From an uncultured Clostridia bacterium (GTDB lineage Bacteria; Bacillota; Clostridia; TANB77; CAG-508), in NCBI GenBank assembly GCA_934167495.1, contig CAKPKP010000003.1, positions 62,001-126,000 of the forward strand: DNA of 64,000 bases, given 5' to 3'. Of this stretch, positions 1-7,959 are shown one piece after another. Numbering within the stretch: position 1 is the stretch's first letter; every line of letters begins with the position of its first letter. The notes below the pieces were generated by a model. It did no database searches. It saw nothing but the letters and a program-made list of their open reading frames with translations, and was not told the DNA's origin. A program made the translations under genes and the position numbers.

Positions 1-114
1 TTTAAACACATGTTTAAACCTGGAAATGAATGGATGATTGAAGACTTCCAAAAAGAAGTAGATGCAAGATGGCAAGAATTATTAGATTTAGAAGAAATAA
101 CAAATAGAGACTAG
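1..114 (+). CDS. C-terminal end of an unidentified protein (partial)
   Basis: An open frame runs in from the left edge and stops at TAG 112-114, giving the last 37 residues of a protein. The fragment is hydrophilic and acidic at its end (it finishes ITNRD) and contains two tryptophans in a helix-like context (EWMIEDF, DARWQEL). It is the only gene on the plus strand in the first 34 kb. I do not recognise the family from this tail and give no function. A structured intergenic repeat begins directly after the stop codon. Confidence 0.6.
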   Translation, partial: FKHMFKPGNEWMIEDFQKEVDARWQELLDLEEITNRD

Positions 115-118
115 AACA

Positions 119-257
119 AAAGCGGACATTAATAACTTTTGTACTTATTAAAACATTTTGAAGTCCGCGTCTTTGTTCGTGCGCGAAATTTGCAAAGCAA
201 ATTTCTGTGCAATATATTTCTATTATAGGAAGTTCAACGAACTTTCCTATAATAGAA
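119..257 (+). repeat. Structured intergenic repeat, copy 1a (diverged head)
   Basis: This copy has three successive inverted repeats. The head stem is GCGGAC paired with GTCCGC (about 123-168). The middle stem is GCGCGAAATTTGC paired with GCAAATTTCTGTGC. The tail stem is CTATTATAGGAA paired with TTCCTATAATAG (about 218-255). The same three-part layout recurs at 258-407 and 46151-46433, and a part of it near 37470. The arms differ between copies but stay complementary. It directly follows the stop of the gene at the left edge. It carries no plausible gene. Confidence 0.75.
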
Positions 258-407
258 CAAATAGTGAGCTGATTAAATTTTTCTATATTTTAAACTATAG
301 AGTTCAGCCCATGTCTAATTGTTCGTGTGCGGAATTTGCATATAGCAAATTTCTGTACAAAATATTTATCTAATAAAATTTTCAGAAAAATTTCCTATTA
401 GATAACA
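258..407 (+). repeat. Structured intergenic repeat, copy 1b
   Basis: This second tandem copy matches the two copies at 46151-46433 closely: head GAGCTGATTAAATTTTTC with a closing arm GTTCAGCCC, then the near-invariant GTTCGTGTGCG-AATTTGC / GCAAATTTCTGTAC hairpin, then a tail stem TATCTAATA / TATTAGATA. The tail stem sequence differs from copy 1a but still pairs. The head pairing GAGCTGA with TTCAGCCC is slightly imperfect here. It is followed immediately by a bidirectional terminator. Confidence 0.75.
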
Positions 408-410
408 ACA

Positions 411-442
411 AAAAACGAGGTTGAATATTCAACCTCGTTTTT
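411..442 (-). terminator. Bidirectional intrinsic terminator after the ferredoxin gene
   Basis: A perfect 32-nt palindrome has stem AACGAGGTTGAA closed around its centre, flanked by A-runs on one side and T-runs on the other. Read on the minus strand it lies 22 nt after the ferredoxin stop and ends the lepB-to-ferredoxin operon. It could also stop transcription coming from the left edge. Confidence 0.85.
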
Positions 443-464
443 TGTTTTTTTAATAAAATTTTAC

Positions 465-635
465 CTATTCACATTCTGGTGCCTCGACAGGGCAAACTCC
501 AGCGCATGTTCCACATTCTATACATCTTTCTTTATCTATTACGTATTTTGTATCACCTTGAGAAATACATTCTACTGGACATGCTCCTGCACAAGCTCCG
601 CAACTTATACATTTATCAGTAATTTTATATGCCAT
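465..635 (-). CDS. Small 2[4Fe-4S] ferredoxin (56 aa)
   Basis: This electron carrier of 56 residues has two classical cluster motifs, CISCGACAGACP near the N-terminus and CIECGTCAGVCP near residue 39, each CxxCxxCxxxCP, so eight cysteines for two [4Fe-4S] clusters. The internal pseudo-twofold symmetry is typical of clostridial ferredoxins (about 55 aa). The ATG at 635 is preceded by GAAAGGAGGTGCTAAAA, a strong ribosome binding site. It is the last gene of the leftward operon, 29 nt after the mtaD-like gene, and is followed by an intrinsic terminator. It acts in the cytoplasm; the redox partner cannot be told from the context. Confidence 0.95.
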   Translation of the reverse strand: MAYKITDKCISCGACAGACPVECISQGDTKYVIDKERCIECGTCAGVCPVEAPECE

Positions 636-664
636 TTTTAGCACCTCCTTTCACTTTTTATTTT

Positions 665-1942
665 TTATAATAATCTTTTTGCTATTTGCTTTACATTTTT
701 CATAACTGCTTTTTCATCTAAATTTAATATTTTTCTATTTTGCATTATAGTATTACCATCTATAATAACAGTATCTACATCTGCTCCATTTGCTGAATAC
801 ACTAAGTTTGTGCAAATATCATTTTCTGGGCAAAGATGTAATTTATCAGATCTTATTAAAATTAAATCTGCCTTTTTTCCAACTTCTATTGTTCCTATTT
901 CATCATCTAAGCCTAATACTTTTGCACCTTCTATTGTTGCCATTTTTAAAATTTCATAAGCATTAATCGCTGTTGGTTCCATAGTATTTACTTTTTGTAA
1001 GTATGCTGCTGTTTTCATTTCTTCAAACATATCAAGAGTTGTTGTGCTTCCTATTCCATCTGTTCCAAGACCTACATTTATTCCATTTTCTCTTAATTTT
1101 ACAACATTACATATTCCTGATGATAATTTACAATTACTTATAGGATTATGAGATATACCACCTTTTGCATGTTTTAAAATCTCTATATCACTATCTGATA
1201 TATATATACCATGTGCTAAAACAACTGGTATATCAAATACATCTAAATCTTTTAGATATTCTGTAGCACTTTGACCATATCTTTCTTGAATTGTTTTTTC
1301 TTCTGCCAAAGTTTCAGATAAATGTATGTGTATTCCTGTGTTTAACTCTTTTGCTAAATCAACACACATTTGTATTGTTCCTGGGTTACAACTATAAGGG
1401 GCATGTGCTGAAACATAAACTTTAATTCTACTATCTTTTTTTCCGTTATATTTTTTACAGAATTCTCTTGTTCTTTCTACTTTGTCTCTTATTGAATTGT
1501 CTGTTATACACCAAGCTACAACAGCTCTAAGTCCTGTTTTCTCTACAACATCTATGATTTTATCCATTCCAAAATACATATCGTTGAATGTTGTTGTTCC
1601 TGATTTAATCATCTCTAAACAAGATAAGTATGAATTCCAATAAATATCTTCTGGTTCTAACTTATCTTCAACTGGGAAAATTGCATTTTCAAGCCAATCC
1701 ATAAGCTTTCTATCATCTTTATACCCTCTAAAAATACTCATTGCTACATGTGTATGGGTATTTACTAATCCAGGCATAACTATCATATTTTTAGCATTTA
1801 TTTTTTCATCTACTTCTACATTATCAATAACTGTATCTATTCTTTCAATGATATTATCATTTATTAATATATCAGCTTTTCTTGGATTTGGTTTTTCTGT
1901 AGTCATATCTAAAACAACTGCATTAGTTATAAGTTTTTTCAT
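665..1942 (-). CDS. mtaD: 5-methylthioadenosine/S-adenosylhomocysteine deaminase-type amidohydrolase
   Basis: This 425-residue amidohydrolase of the MtaD/SsnA group is a cytoplasmic, metal-dependent enzyme expected to deaminate S-adenosylhomocysteine or 5-methylthioadenosine to the inosine forms. Visible metal and catalytic residues are H63 and H65 (PGLVNTHTH), H207 and E210 (HIHLSE), H244 and D295 (GLGTDG). The start of the protein shows the small composite beta-sandwich strand (ITNAVVLDM) usual in the family, and the length is normal. The gene lies 15 nt after ricT and before the ferredoxin gene in one leftward operon. Substrate choice within the family is not certain from sequence; guanine or chlorohydrolase-like relatives are alternatives but less likely. 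Confidence 0.88.
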   Translation of the reverse strand: MKKLITNAVVLDMTTEKPNPRKADILINDNIIERIDTVIDNVEVDEKINAKNMIVMPGLVNTHTHVAMSIFRGYKDDRKLMDWLENAIFPVEDKLEPEDIYWNSYLSCLEMIKSGTTTFNDMYFGMDKIIDVVEKTGLRAVVAWCITDNSIRDKVERTREFCKKYNGKKDSRIKVYVSAHAPYSCNPGTIQMCVDLAKELNTGIHIHLSETLAEEKTIQERYGQSATEYLKDLDVFDIPVVLAHGIYISDSDIEILKHAKGGISHNPISNCKLSSGICNVVKLRENGINVGLGTDGIGSTTTLDMFEEMKTAAYLQKVNTMEPTAINAYEILKMATIEGAKVLGLDDEIGTIEVGKKADLILIRSDKLHLCPENDICTNLVYSANGADVDTVIIDGNTIMQNRKILNLDEKAVMKNVKQIAKRLL

Positions 1943-1957
1943 TTTTATTACCCCTCA

Positions 1958-2878
1958 TTAAATATTTTCATCTGTATTTTTTTCTAGTTTTTCTAATTTT
2001 TCTAGTTTCTCTAGTTCTTTTAAATCTTCAGCATTTTCGACGTCAATGCTATCTGAATCATCTTCTGCATCCTTAATTATTACAACATCTTTCATTTCAT
2101 GTTTTCTAAAAAATGTATCGTCATTATCTTTATATTTTACTTTAATTATTTCCTTTAAAGTTTCTACTCCGCAAACTTCTCCTGTTCCCTCTGATGTTTT
2201 TACTATTGCACCTATTTTGGGAAGTCTTTTTAGTTTTTCTTCATATACTTCTTGTTCATATTTTAAACAACACATTAATCTTCCACAATTTCCTGAAATT
2301 TTTGATGGATTTAAAGAAATATTTTGCTCTTTTGCCATTTTTATTGATACAGTTTCAAATGAGCCTAAAAATGAACAACAACATAATTCTCTTCCACAAA
2401 CTCCATTACCACCTAATCTTCTTACTTCATCTCTAACGCCAATTTGTCTTAATTCAATTCTTGTTCTAAATACTGATGCTAAATCTTTTACTAATTCTCT
2501 AAAATCAATTCTTCCATCAGCAGTAAAGAAGAAAGTTAATTTTGTTCCATCAAATTTATATTCAACATCTGTTATTTTCATGTCTAATTTATGCTTTTTA
2601 ACTTTTTGTAAACATATTTCCAAAGCTTCTTTCTCTTTAGCTTTGTACTCATCATACATTTTTTTGTCTTTCTCTGTTGCAATTCTTATAACTTTTTTTA
2701 AAGGTTCTGTTAAATTTTCTTCATTTATTACTCTGTTTGGTATTACAACATCACCATATTCATCACCTAATGCTGTTTCTACTATTACTTTCTCATCTTT
2801 CTTTATCTCTAACTCACCTGGATCAAAATAATATATTTTTCCTGGCTTTTTAAATCTAACTCCTACTATATTTTTCAT
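1958..2878 (-). CDS. ricT: RicT (YaaT/PSP1 C-terminal domain) protein
   Basis: This protein of 306 residues has the PSP1/YaaT domain: N-terminal IVGVRFKKPGKIYYF, then the cysteine-rich core CGRELCCCSF and CGRLMCCLKYE, diagnostic of RicT. In Bacillus, RicT works with RicA and RicF in RNA processing with RNase Y and in sporulation and competence, and the complex carries iron-sulfur clusters; that role is inferred here from the family. I chose ATG 2878 rather than the upstream frame start at 2896. GGGAGGGG sits at the right distance, and this ATG overlaps the holB stop as ATGA, indicating translational coupling. The C-terminal 40 residues are an acidic, LEKLEKLEK-repeated tail beyond the conserved domain. 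Confidence 0.92.
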   Translation of the reverse strand: MKNIVGVRFKKPGKIYYFDPGELEIKKDEKVIVETALGDEYGDVVIPNRVINEENLTEPLKKVIRIATEKDKKMYDEYKAKEKEALEICLQKVKKHKLDMKITDVEYKFDGTKLTFFFTADGRIDFRELVKDLASVFRTRIELRQIGVRDEVRRLGGNGVCGRELCCCSFLGSFETVSIKMAKEQNISLNPSKISGNCGRLMCCLKYEQEVYEEKLKRLPKIGAIVKTSEGTGEVCGVETLKEIIKVKYKDNDDTFFRKHEMKDVVIIKDAEDDSDSIDVENAEDLKELEKLEKLEKLEKNTDENI

Positions 2879-3762
2879 TGTCTTAGCCCCTCCCATACAT
2901 TAAGCAATAAGTTATCTATTGTCATATCAAAATTACTATTTAGTTTCAATCTTCTCATAGAATCAGAAACATAATTTATACAATTCATAAATTTATGATT
3001 TTTCTCTATTTTTCCATAAAAACAAACTATCATATAATCTAATATTTGATTTATATTTTCTTTATCATATATAAACTTACTATTATTTAAAATTTCTATA
3101 AAATCTTTTGTTTCAAGACTATCCACAAAATCATCTATTTGTTTATATATTTCTTTTTTCTCTAGTGCATTTAGTGCTTTTCCAATACTTCCATCACATA
3201 ATGTTAATAAATTTTTGCTCACTTCATCCACATTATAATTTTTCTTTAAATATTCTTCTAATGCTTCATTTGAAATTTGTGAAAACTTAATTTTTATACA
3301 ACGTGATTTTATTGTATTTAAAAGCATGCTTTCATTTGATACTATTAATATTAAAACTGCATATTCTGGTGGTTCTTCTAATGTTTTTAATAAACAATTT
3401 GCTGCATCAACTGTCATCTTTTCGCTATCGTTTATTATATATACTTTTCTTTCAGATACTATAGGTTTTTCATTAATTTTATCGACCAAATTTCTAATTT
3501 GTTCTACTTTAATAGTTTCTCCTTCTTCATTTATTATAAAAAAATCAGGATGATTTTTACTATCAAACTTTATACAAGAACTACAATCTTTAAATTCTTT
3601 ATTTATACAAAGAATTTTTTTGGCAAATTCAATTGCAAATAATTTTTTACCAATCCCCTCTTGTCCTACAAACATGTAACTATGTAAAACATTATTTGTT
3701 TGAATTATTTTATTTAAATCTAATTTTATTTTATCATTACCTATAATATTATCAAAATTCAA
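2875..3762 (-). CDS. holB: DNA polymerase III delta-prime subunit
   Basis: This clamp-loader subunit of 295 residues belongs to the replisome. The N-terminal AAA+ domain has a Walker A-like loop GQEGIGKK (residues 33-40), a cysteine cluster (C52, C60, C63) matching the zinc module of the gamma/delta-prime family but with only three cysteines obvious, and the SRC motif (KSRCIKIKF) used for ATP sensing by the neighbouring subunit. The C-terminal part is less conserved, as usual. The gene is 9 nt after lepB and overlaps ricT by four bases. The holB-ricT pairing is the same as in many Firmicutes, which supports both calls. Confidence 0.92.
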   Translation of the reverse strand: MNFDNIIGNDKIKLDLNKIIQTNNVLHSYMFVGQEGIGKKLFAIEFAKKILCINKEFKDCSSCIKFDSKNHPDFFIINEEGETIKVEQIRNLVDKINEKPIVSERKVYIINDSEKMTVDAANCLLKTLEEPPEYAVLILIVSNESMLLNTIKSRCIKIKFSQISNEALEEYLKKNYNVDEVSKNLLTLCDGSIGKALNALEKKEIYKQIDDFVDSLETKDFIEILNNSKFIYDKENINQILDYMIVCFYGKIEKNHKFMNCINYVSDSMRRLKLNSNFDMTIDNLLLNVWEGLRQ

Positions 3763-3771
3763 TTATATCAC

Positions 3772-4392
3772 CTAATCTACTGGTCCAAATAAATTTAATG
3801 GCCAAAATCTTAATGTTACAACTCCTTCAACTTTATCAACTGGGATGCATCCAAAAGCTCTACAATCTGTACTTCTTGGTCTGTTGTCTCCCATTGCAAA
3901 TATATATCCTTCTGGTACTATAAAATCAGTTAATCCAGAAGAACTTGTTACTACATCTGATGACAAGTATTCTTCTTTTTGCTCTTCACCATTTATATAA
4001 ACTTTTCCATCTTTAATTTCTACATGGTCTCCTTCTAATGCAATTACTCTTTTTATGTAGCTTGTTTTATTTAATTCTAAAACATAATATACAAATTTCC
4101 CAAATATTCCTTTAGGTTCATAATCATATGATGCTACTGGATTTTCATTACTTTCTACATTTTTATTTGTAGGTGCTTCAAAAGTTATTATATCGCCTTT
4201 TTTATAATTTTTACCTGTTGTTCTTTCCCATCTATTTAGTATTAATCTTTGACCTTCTACTAAAGTTGGATACATAGAAACTTGTTTTACTATGGTTGGT
4301 GTTCCTAGAAAATATCTAACAAGCAAAGCTAAAACAACTGCTATTATTATACAATATACCCATTCTAATATTTCTTTATAATTTATGTTCAT
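3772..4392 (-). CDS. lepB: Type I signal peptidase
   Basis: This membrane-bound serine protease of 206 residues removes Sec signal peptides. One N-terminal membrane segment (about residues 9-29) is followed by the catalytic serine box QVSMYPTL (S39), the catalytic lysine box YIKRVIALEGD (K114) and the C-terminal box MGDNRPRSTDCRAFG (residues 168-181). The last box has DCR where most relatives have DSR. The start is set at ATG 4392, because AGAAGGG precedes it at a good distance. A TTG 21 nt earlier also lies in frame but has no ribosome site. It heads the leftward operon lepB-holB-ricT-mtaD-fdx from the promoter at 4485-4513. The many secreted giants in the window are probable clients. Confidence 0.93.
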   Translation of the reverse strand: MNINYKEILEWVYCIIIAVVLALLVRYFLGTPTIVKQVSMYPTLVEGQRLILNRWERTTGKNYKKGDIITFEAPTNKNVESNENPVASYDYEPKGIFGKFVYYVLELNKTSYIKRVIALEGDHVEIKDGKVYINGEEQKEEYLSSDVVTSSSGLTDFIVPEGYIFAMGDNRPRSTDCRAFGCIPVDKVEGVVTLRFWPLNLFGPVD

Positions 4393-4424
4393 TAATTTAT
4401 CCCTTCTTAACAAGAAAATTTATA

Positions 4425-4443
4425 TTGTAGATAATTTCTACAA
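4425..4443 (-). other. Perfect 19-nt palindrome in the lepB 5' untranslated region
   Basis: TTGTAGA and TCTACAA flank a 5-nt centre, between the lepB promoter and its ribosome site. It could form a short RNA hairpin or be an operator. The T-run after it is weak, so it is not a clear attenuator. Confidence 0.4.
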
Positions 4444-4484
4444 TTTTATTATTAGCTAATCCTTAGTATTTTTAACGCTTTTCA

Positions 4485-4513
4485 ATTATAACACAGTAAC
4501 AAAATATTATCAA
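4485..4513 (-). promoter_or_regulatory. Sigma-A-type promoter of the lepB operon
   Basis: On the minus strand TTGATA is followed by a 17-nt spacer and a perfect TATAAT, about 93 nt before the lepB start codon. No closer alternative was seen. Confidence 0.7.
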
Positions 4514-4539
4514 TCAAACATTAAAATATTTTTGTATAA

Positions 4540-5448
4540 TTATTCAGTTTTTTTCTTACGAGTTGCTGTCTTTTTTGTGTTTTTTTCTTTTTGCTTTTCT
4601 TCTTTACTTTCATCTTTCTTTTTAGATGTAGTTTTCTTTGTAGTTGTTTTTTTAGTTGTTGTCTTCTTTGTAGCAGTTTTCTTTGTTTTTGAAGTTTTTG
4701 CTTTCTCTTCTGCTTTTTTTTCTTTTTTCTCTTCTGCTTTTGCTATATTAGCATTCATTTGTGTTAAAAAATCTTCTTCTGAATCGTCATCTTCTTTTAT
4801 TTCTACAACAGTTTCTTCTTTTTCATTCTCTTTTTCTGCCTTCAAAGATTCAGCTGTAGTAAATGTAAAACTACTTTCTTCTGGTTCTACAAAATCAATA
4901 AAAGGTTTACTATTTTCTTTTGGTTCTATAACTTCATTAACTGGTTCTTTATTTTCTTTTTTCTTTACGAATTTTTTTAATTCATCTATAAAAGTTGCTG
5001 GCGTTTCTTCTATTTCCTGGCTTTTTATATCATTCATTATAGTATTTTCTACATTTTCATTATACTCGTGAATATCGTCATTTTCTTCTATTTCTTCAAG
5101 TTTTTTAATATCTTCTGTGTAATCAATATTATCTTCATATTCATCTGTGTCTTCATTTTCATTATCATATCTTGTATCTTCAAATTCTTGCTTTTCTTCT
5201 ATTTCAGTATTTATTTTTTCTACTTTTTTTACCTTTTTATTTTTTATTTTCTTTGCTGGAACATTAGACATAGTATTATCTAATTTGTATGCAATATATA
5301 AAATAAATACTATAAAGATAATTCCAACACCTATTAAAAAATATTTAATTACAGAATTACTATCATTAGTATTTTCTGTACAAAAAGCAAAGTTTGGTAA
5401 TAAGATTACATTTAAAAATAATATAACATTTAATAAAAACTTTTTCAT
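4540..5448 (-). CDS. Membrane-anchored protein with acidic middle and lysine/threonine-repeat tail
   Basis: I do not recognise a family for this 302-residue protein. The N-terminus is a signal peptide-like stretch (about 1-24), then a short linker and a second hydrophobic segment (about 36-58), then a long low-complexity region: an acidic middle rich in E, D and N (about 75-230) and a C-terminal 50 residues of KKTTT-type repeats like bacterial histone H1-like tails. The start is ATG 5448 with GGGAGGT upstream; an in-frame GTG 12 nt earlier overlaps that site and is unlikely. It follows the sensor kinase gene by 37 nt with no terminator seen, so the two are probably co-transcribed. The basic tail would be cytoplasmic if both hydrophobic segments span the membrane; binding to nucleic acid or acidic polymer is only an inference. 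Confidence 0.75.
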   Translation of the reverse strand: MKKFLLNVILFLNVILLPNFAFCTENTNDSNSVIKYFLIGVGIIFIVFILYIAYKLDNTMSNVPAKKIKNKKVKKVEKINTEIEEKQEFEDTRYDNENEDTDEYEDNIDYTEDIKKLEEIEENDDIHEYNENVENTIMNDIKSQEIEETPATFIDELKKFVKKKENKEPVNEVIEPKENSKPFIDFVEPEESSFTFTTAESLKAEKENEKEETVVEIKEDDDSEEDFLTQMNANIAKAEEKKEKKAEEKAKTSKTKKTATKKTTTKKTTTKKTTSKKKDESKEEKQKEKNTKKTATRKKKTE

Positions 5449-5485
5449 TGTACCTCCCACGAGCTAATTTGCTCTTCAAAAAAAT

Positions 5486-6970
5486 TTAAATTTCTTCATC
5501 TGTATTTTCTTCTTTTTCATGTTTTTGTTTTGTTGGAATTCTTATTACAACTTCTGTTCCTTTTCCAAATTCACTCTTTATATCTATTCTTGAATCATTT
5601 TTGTCCAAAATTTCTTTTGCTATTGATAAACCTAATCCAGTTCCACCCATTTCTCTAGTTCTAGCCTTATCAACTCTATAAAATCTTTCAAAGATTTTTT
5701 GTAAATCTTCTTCTGGAATTCCTATTCCAGAATCTTTTATTTTAACATAAGCATCATTGTATACAAATCCAACATATATTTTAATACTACCATTGTCTGG
5801 TGTATATTTAATACTATTTGTCAATATATTTAAAATTACTCTTTCTATTCCATTTTTATCTGCATAAACTAGTGGAACATCTGCTGTAACAAAACATTCA
5901 ACATTTTGTTTTTTCTTTTCTACTTCTAACATTAATCTATCATTAATATCTTTTACTAACTCACCTAAATCAAATTCAGTTTTATTTACAATAGCCATAT
6001 TAGTATCATATCTAGATAATGTTAATAAATCACTAACTAGTCTTGCCATTCTTTTTGCTTCAGATGAAATTCTTCCTAAGAATTTTGTCCTTAAATTTTC
6101 ATCAACATCTTCGTCTTCTAATAAAGTATCTGCATATCCCATTATTGAAGTTATTGGTGTTTTTAATTCATGAGAAACATCTGCAACAAATTCTTTTCTC
6201 ATTTCATCAAGTTTTACATGTTCTGTAATATCTTGAATAACAACTATAACACCTGCTGGTCTATCATTTTCATTTTTAAATGATGCAAAAAACAAGTTAA
6301 AAGTTTTATCATTTATATGAATCTTTTGTTCTGATGAAGTCCAATTTTCAAGATATATTATTTTTTCCATATTAATATCAACATTTAATTTTTCAAAAAT
6401 CTTTTCAAAAGTATTATCTTCATCTGTAATCTCTAAAAAAGATTTAGCAGCAGGATTTATATGAATTATTTTTCCTTCTATATTAAAAGCTATAACGCCA
6501 TCTGTCATATGAAGCAGTATTGTTTCTATTTGCTTTTTTTGTCTTGTTACTTCGTTTAAATTTTCTTTAAGTTCAGCATTCATTGTACTAAAAGTTGTAA
6601 CAAAATCATCAATTTCATCATTTTCGTTTCCATCGCCAAGATATTTTATATCTAGTTCTTCACCTTTTGCAATTATTTCTGCGCTTCTTATTAATTTTGA
6701 TATTGGAGCTAATATTGACTTTAAACATATCCATCCAATAGTAATTGATAGTAAAAAAAATACTGCTATTCCAATAAAAATCATTATTTGTGCATTAGAT
6801 ACTTGAGTAGATATAGCTGTTTGCAATTCTTGAATATTTACATCACTTGCATTTATTAAGTTATTCAAATCTGCTAATCTATAGCAAAATCCTATTCCTA
6901 ATGATGCAATTACAATTATTCCTATTATAATAAAAACTAATATTATTCGTATTTTTATGTCTTTTAGCAT
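5486..6970 (-). CDS. Two-component sensor histidine kinase, WalK/PhoR type
   Basis: This membrane sensor kinase has 494 residues. Two membrane segments (about 9-29 and 62-84) enclose a very short outside loop of about 33 residues. They are followed by HAMP (about 85-140), PAS (about 148-250), HisKA with the phospho-accepting H267 in VSHELKTP, and a HATPase domain with an N-box (NILTNSIKYTP), G1 (DSGIGIP) and G2 (GGTGLGLSIAKEI). The domain order matches WalK, PhoR and relatives; the short outside loop fits PhoR-like or WalK-like sensing equally. Its likely partner is the response regulator at 7120-7869. It has its own promoter (6991-7019) after a terminator, so the pair need not be co-transcribed. 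The lysine-tailed membrane protein follows in the same unit. Confidence 0.9.
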   Translation of the reverse strand: MLKDIKIRIILVFIIIGIIVIASLGIGFCYRLADLNNLINASDVNIQELQTAISTQVSNAQIMIFIGIAVFFLLSITIGWICLKSILAPISKLIRSAEIIAKGEELDIKYLGDGNENDEIDDFVTTFSTMNAELKENLNEVTRQKKQIETILLHMTDGVIAFNIEGKIIHINPAAKSFLEITDEDNTFEKIFEKLNVDINMEKIIYLENWTSSEQKIHINDKTFNLFFASFKNENDRPAGVIVVIQDITEHVKLDEMRKEFVADVSHELKTPITSIMGYADTLLEDEDVDENLRTKFLGRISSEAKRMARLVSDLLTLSRYDTNMAIVNKTEFDLGELVKDINDRLMLEVEKKKQNVECFVTADVPLVYADKNGIERVILNILTNSIKYTPDNGSIKIYVGFVYNDAYVKIKDSGIGIPEEDLQKIFERFYRVDKARTREMGGTGLGLSIAKEILDKNDSRIDIKSEFGKGTEVVIRIPTKQKHEKEENTDEEI

Positions 6971-6990
6971 AGTCTCTCCTTTTATTTATC

Positions 6991-7019
6991 ATTATATTTC
7001 AAATAAAATATTTATTCAA
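6991..7019 (-). promoter_or_regulatory. Promoter of the sensor kinase gene
   Basis: On the minus strand TTGAAT, a 17-nt spacer and a perfect TATAAT lie about 20 nt upstream of the kinase start codon. They sit downstream of the response regulator terminator, so the kinase can be expressed separately. Confidence 0.6.
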
Positions 7020-7051
7020 GCAAATAACAAAATTGAAATATAAATGTAAAA

Positions 7052-7075
7052 TTGGGCGGAATACCATTCCGCCCA
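7052..7075 (-). terminator. Intrinsic terminator after the response regulator
   Basis: A GC-rich hairpin TTGGGCGGAAT / ATTCCGCCCAA with a 2-nt loop is followed on the minus strand by TTTTACATTT. It is one of the strongest stems in this AT-rich window and separates the regulator from the kinase. Confidence 0.8.
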
Positions 7076-7119
7076 AGCATTTAACAATTTTTATTTTCTA
7101 AAAACTTTATAACCGTATT

Positions 7120-7869
7120 TTAGCCTATAACGTAATATCCTACTCCTCTTTTTGTTATTAAGATTTTTGGATTTGCTTTATCTTTTTCTATTTTGTCTCT
7201 AATTCTGTTAATTGTAACATCTACTGTTCTTATTGCTCCAACGTAATCATCATATCCCCAAACTTTTTTTAATAAATTTTCTCTTGTAACTATTTGACCT
7301 GGTTGAGAGCATAAATATTTCAACACTTCGAATTCTTTTATAGTTAAATTTATAACTTGACCTTTAACTCTTGCTTCAAATTTTGTTAAATCTAATTCTA
7401 ATTCTCCAACTTTTAATTTATCTGAATTATTTTCTTTTTTACTTGTTGTATAATTATCTTTTGAAGTATTCAATTCAGCTTTTCTTAAATTGGCTTTTAT
7501 TCTAGCCATTACTTCTCTTATTTTAAATGGTTTTGTAATATAATCATCTGCTCCAATTTCTAATCCAACTATTTTATCTGATTCTGTATCTTTTGCAGAA
7601 ATCATAATAATTGGTATATTAGAAATATTTAATGCATATCTTATTCTTTTACATACAGATATACCATCCATCTTTGGTAACATTACATCTAATAAAATTA
7701 AATCTGGTTTTTCGTTTAAAGCCATATCAACAGCTGTTAAACCATCACTAGCTTGAATTGTATTATATCCTTCTTTTTGTAGATTGTATACTAATAATTC
7801 TTTTATGCTTTCTTCATCATCTACAACAAGTATAGTCTTTTTTTCTTTGTCTACAACTTCATTCTCCAC
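7120..7869 (-). CDS. OmpR/PhoB-family response regulator (WalR/PhoP type)
   Basis: This DNA-binding response regulator has 249 residues. The receiver domain has the acidic pocket (VVDDEE, near residues 16-20), phospho-acceptor D61 (LILLDVMLP) and the conserved lysine in YITKPFK. A linker of about 25 polar residues leads to a winged-helix domain (about 150-249) ending TKRGVGYYVIG, typical of PhoB/WalR regulators. The start codon appears to be GTG at 7869, 7-8 nt after AGAGGCGG; the first in-frame ATG is inside the receiver domain. A promoter lies just upstream at 7903-7931. The adjacent kinase is the obvious partner. WalR and PhoP cannot be told apart from this window. Confidence 0.9.
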   Translation of the reverse strand: MENEVVDKEKKTILVVDDEESIKELLVYNLQKEGYNTIQASDGLTAVDMALNEKPDLILLDVMLPKMDGISVCKRIRYALNISNIPIIMISAKDTESDKIVGLEIGADDYITKPFKIREVMARIKANLRKAELNTSKDNYTTSKKENNSDKLKVGELELDLTKFEARVKGQVINLTIKEFEVLKYLCSQPGQIVTRENLLKKVWGYDDYVGAIRTVDVTINRIRDKIEKDKANPKILITKRGVGYYVIG

Positions 7870-7902
7870 CTGTAATACCGCCTCTCTTATATATTTGCTT
7901 AT

Positions 7903-7931
7903 TTTATATCATATATTTAAAATTTGTACAA
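7903..7931 (-). promoter_or_regulatory. Promoter of the response regulator gene, overlapped by a palindrome
   Basis: On the minus strand TTGTAC, a 17-nt spacer and TATAAA are seen about 34 nt before the start. The -35 box sits inside the palindrome AACTTGTACAAATT, a possible operator. Matching to a known WalR or PhoP site is not convincing. Confidence 0.5.
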
Positions 7932-7959
7932 GTTTTTTTTTACTTTTTTAACATTTTTT

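Noticed and set aside
158..373. Plus-strand frame of 71 codons
   Set aside because: It lies wholly within the structured intergenic repeat, and its sequence is that of the repeat stems; no ribosome site.
119..407. Integron attC-like site or riboswitch
   Set aside because: No integrase gene or attC core sequences were seen, and the element follows genes and occurs in several copies, unlike a riboswitch before a coding region.
2046..2831. Plus-strand frame of 261 codons opposite ricT
   Set aside because: It is a shadow of the well-supported ricT gene, rich in serine and phenylalanine from the antisense of a lysine- and glutamate-rich protein, and lacks a ribosome site.
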